Source: Bathymodiolus brooksi (taxonomy: Eukaryota; Mollusca; Bivalvia; Mytilida; Modiolidae). Taken from it: a DNA stretch of 64,000 bases. The number at the start of each line of letters is the position of its first letter. Position 1 is the stretch's first letter. The stretch covers positions 19,054,413 to 19,118,412 of the forward strand of contig OY804589.1 of assembly GCA_963680875.1 (NCBI GenBank), in the 5' to 3' direction. The position numbers and the translations under genes are program-made. The notes below the pieces were generated by a model. That model ran no database searches and was not told the DNA's origin. It saw only the letters and a program-made list of their open reading frames with translations. Shown here piece after piece: positions 60,688 through 64,000 of the stretch.

Positions 60688-63163
60688 CACTGAAATAATT
60701 CATCATTCTATAAATTTACTGTAATTTAACCATCAATTAAATACAAAGACAATATTTTTATCTTGAACATTTACGTTTTTTTCCTTATGTGAATGACACA
60801 TGAACATGATACATACAGTAAAATGTGAGCTGAAATAGGAAATATCAGAAATGTTCATATATAGTAAACATAATGACAATATGTATGCTTTCAATTTTCA
60901 CATTGTGAACTTCTTATTCAATTGCAACAACATGTGGTTATTTGTGAACATTTCATAACAAAACCTCACCAAAGTGAAAGCTCTTCTTTTAATTTTCTTA
61001 TTTTGTACGGATGAGTTTATTACAATAATAACATTATAATTCAATTATTATTAGAAACAAGCGAGAAGTACATACCCGATAATTTGATTGACATTAAGAC
61101 GACGATAACGAATGTGTACTAGTTTTTAATTACTTATGTATATCTACATTTCCGTTGGGGTTCAATATTGAGGAAGGAGAGGCTTGGGATACCATTAACT
61201 GTTACAAACCAGTATCTGTATTTCCATCGACATGTGTCGTGTTTCTTTTTGTGTTTAATGATTTGAGGTGACAAATAGTCGTTCATTTTGTTGATTCATT
61301 GAACATTGGGACTTGTTCACCATCACTGTTTAATAAACCCTTATTGAAATTTACAGTTTCTAAATAATGAAAGTATTATTAAAACGAAGGTTCTCCTTCC
61401 TCAGGCATAGGTGACCTTAGCTGATTTTGGCGATCCTATTTAAACCCCCTGGCTTACTTGCTCGCAAATCTTTTTAAATTATTTGGCTTTCCAACCTTTC
61501 GATTTTGAGCGTACCTGATGAAGGTCATTCCAGAAACGCGTTGTGCGCACTAAATTTGATATCTACGTTTTAATGGTATAATACATCCGACAGTTTAGAC
61601 AGGAAGCATATCTTAATAGTGATCCGTATATTACTCATTCGTAACAACATTTTGTGCATTCTATATAATACGATATAATAATTATTTGCTGAATCTTTAG
61701 TTTTCTTTGAATTTTTTGTCGACCACCGTTTGTATTTATCTTTTGACCATTGTATTGCTTGTCCTTCCAATTACGGATTCTTCAAACCTTTCTTATACAT
61801 GAACAGCATATATGTGTGTGTCATATTAATTATACCATTTACAACAATTTTGTACCAATAATAACGTCTACAAAACGGAAACATGTACATTACATATATA
61901 CACGTTAGAGAATACCGAAGGGGCAATCAAAAAACGGAACGATCCAAGGAAACTGGCAACATAGGGTGCATCAGACCAAGAATAACAAAATAAAAACACA
62001 ACACTCTATGTGTTGGAAACCACTATACGCATACAAACACAAATAACGTAAATAAGACATCTCCCCTCCTACAAACAACTGGAGATAAAGACGAACCGAA
62101 TATGGTTTTTATGCGGAAATCGTAACGGACATCACAACACGGAAATCAGAACGTAAAGACACATAATAGGACAACATAGAAAAACTAAAAAGATGAGCAA
62201 TACGGATCCCACCAATAAGCCATTGGTGAACTCATATGTTTGCAAAGGGTAAGCACTTCCTTCCTCTTATATGGCACCCGCAATGTTATTCATATAATCA
62301 ATGCATGTTGGATGCCATCATACACACCAAACACAAATAACAAATAAATCTGGAGCTCTCCTACAAACAAGTGGCGGTAAAGACGAACCTAACATCGTTT
62401 CTATGCAGAAATCGTAATGAACATCAGATTAGTATTAGTATATAAGGGTAATAACAAAATTACCGATCTCCAAGCAATCTTACAAAGGGAAAGTCAAAAC
62501 TCGTAAGTATATAAACAGACAAAATCAGTCAACAACCGGAAAACTGTGAAAACCGTAATGACACTGACTTGGTACAGGCATTTCTAAAGAAATGGCGGGT
62601 TGAATCAGATTTTAAAACGCCAAACCTCCCCCTTTCATTACGGCTCATAGTTTCCGGCTGTCACTATAACAGTATTTATAACAATACTTGAACAAAACAG
62701 GTAAAATAGATGTCATAACAGCACCAAACTCAGTGAAGTGAATGTCAAAAACATTTTTATATTTGTATTAGGACAATTTCATTGATATTGACATGCGAAT
62801 TTTTAAAATTACGTACTGTGGGAAACTCAAACTTGAATTTCAGACCACCTCACAAATGTGACAATCGAATGGCTATTCGGCTATAGCTTGGGATCATTCA
62901 AATTTCTAGTTGATTAGATGTGGTGTTTAATTACCATTTTGATCCTGTCATAATTTTCGACCCGTGTAAACCACCTTCAATTTTACAAAGTCAGTGATTT
63001 TCCTACTCATTTGTATCTGGGGCCTGGGTCCCTTATAATTGGGAAAATTAGCGCGTAAATGATGTGAATTGGGAAAAGATGGGAAGAGTAAATCTATTAG
63101 TTTGGATGTCCAGTAATAGAATAGCGATCATACTGTACCAAGGTTAATGCCAACAGTAACAAA

Positions 63164-63496
63164 TTATTGTGATGAAGAAGAATGACCACAAAACAGTTCA
63201 CAAAACTTACATAAATACACTTGGTGTACCACACTGTCATATAGCAATGGGTATTTTTGTTCATTCTTTATTGAACTAAGCGCCCTGGCATCTGGTACCA
63301 TGACCTCTGGAACACAACTGTCCAAATCAGAGTGACAGTCAGACTGCGAATCATTATCAACATCGCCACTATTTGCACTATTTACATGTTGTTGGATGTC
63401 ATTTGAAGCTGTGTTAGGTAATAAAGAAGTTGGAGAAATACAACTCGTGCTGTAAGATCTTTCGTACCCATGACCACACAGGGTGTGGTGCACCAT
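63164..63496 (-). other. Chimeric 110-codon ORF at junction 7
   Basis: Open; like junction 1 except SLLPN. Confidence 0.35.
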
Positions 63497-63999
63497 TATA
63501 TCTGGCTACGTTGATGTATATAACTGGTAGATATGATTCCTGTCTTAATGTTTTCTTAGATTGTACTGAAAGGCTTACAGAAGGATATTTACAAAGTATG
63601 TATGTATCAGTAAATCTCCCACTTACGAACTCCGACTAGAATTGGAATCATTGTATCAAGAAACACTGGTCGTGATAAACGGACTTCTCTTCTCATTGAT
63701 CCACACTTATATATATCAATGTTATCAGTTTTATGTCATTATTATCTGGGTCATGTTGACGAAACAGAACGTAAATTGAAATTGCTACGTGAAAACCGTT
63801 CAGATATGCAAATCAATGATAATTTAAGTTTTCAAGAGCTTTCTTGGCAGATCTTGGGAATATGTGCTGAAATCATCGGAAAATATGACGAAGCATACCA
63901 ATCATACGTGCAAGCATACAAGTCGCCGAGGTTTTGTCTTGATGACAATGCTCCATTACTCCGGTGCTATGTTTGATTTATAAACTTTTACACAAATAG
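63429..63999 (+). pseudogene. cGLR 3'-end pseudogene, unit 7
   Basis: Founder frameshifts plus a private 1-bp deletion (cttacggaac to cttacgaac near 63626). The window ends one base after the ancestral stop codon. Confidence 0.9.
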
Positions 64000-64000
64000 C

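Larger units (their letters stand above)
43594..64000 (+). repeat. Tandem array of ~3.3-kb units
   Basis: Unit starts (cGLR-side junction 'gttgg') at 43594, 46904, 50214, 53524, 56834, 60145 and 63429, giving periods 3310, 3310, 3310, 3310, 3311 and 3284; the array runs off the window. Each unit contains the cGLR gene's last ~190 codons, its 3' flank with the inserted repeats, and the zinc-finger fragment. Units are far more alike than the two 30.9-kb arms; some neighbouring blocks look identical. Confidence 0.97.

Noticed and set aside
43594..64000. Array as a silent-cassette system feeding variation into the intact cGLR gene
   Set aside because: Attractive, but I see no tract in cGLR B that matches unit-specific residues against its own background. 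Kept only as a question under the array finding.

Overview
The window is animal nuclear DNA, AT-rich and intron-bearing, almost certainly from a bivalve and most likely a mussel (Mytilida). It carries a molluscan-type tyrosinase with spliced exons and a Mab-21/cGAS-like (cGLR-type) protein with a C-terminal TPR-like tail, a family greatly expanded in bivalves. It is also full of dispersed repeats whose wording I recognise from mussel genomes, including a tRNA-derived SINE. The taxon call rests on memory of these repeat families, not on a search.

Layout. Bases 1-13757 and 30920-43593 are the two arms of a tandem segmental duplication with a period of 30,919 bp. Each arm carries the two 3' exons of a tyrosinase gene followed by one intact single-exon cGLR/Mab-21-like gene (9508-11673 and 38719-40821). 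Between the arms (13758-30919) lie a decayed minus-strand zinc-finger fragment, MITE- and SINE-rich DNA, a dead DDE transposase, and the first three exons of the right-hand tyrosinase, whose introns hold several minisatellites. That tyrosinase can be modelled from five exons (23348-23532, 27256-27457, 30349-30461, 31635-32089, 34179-35002) with matching splice phases, but a 1-bp deletion in its last exon truncates the C-terminus. The left-hand tyrosinase has an intact last exon, but its 5' exons lie outside the window.

From 43594 to the end runs a head-to-tail array of about 3.3-kb units. Each unit holds only the 3' end (TPR-like region) of the cGLR gene, its downstream flank, and a piece of the minus-strand zinc-finger ORF. 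All units share two frameshifts in the cGLR fragment, so they are pseudogenes amplified from one already broken founder. The unit junction fuses antisense cGLR sequence to the zinc-finger fragment and creates a chimeric 110-residue ORF, open at six of seven junctions.

Most notable signals: (1) the two cGLR paralogues differ almost only by amino-acid-changing substitutions (hand count about 92 replacement to 8 silent), while tyrosinase exons in the same duplication show about 17 to 11, which points to diversifying selection on the receptor-like gene; (2) the 3' end of that gene has become a satellite-like array; (3) an 84-bp minisatellite is built from the end of tyrosinase exon 1 together with its splice donor.
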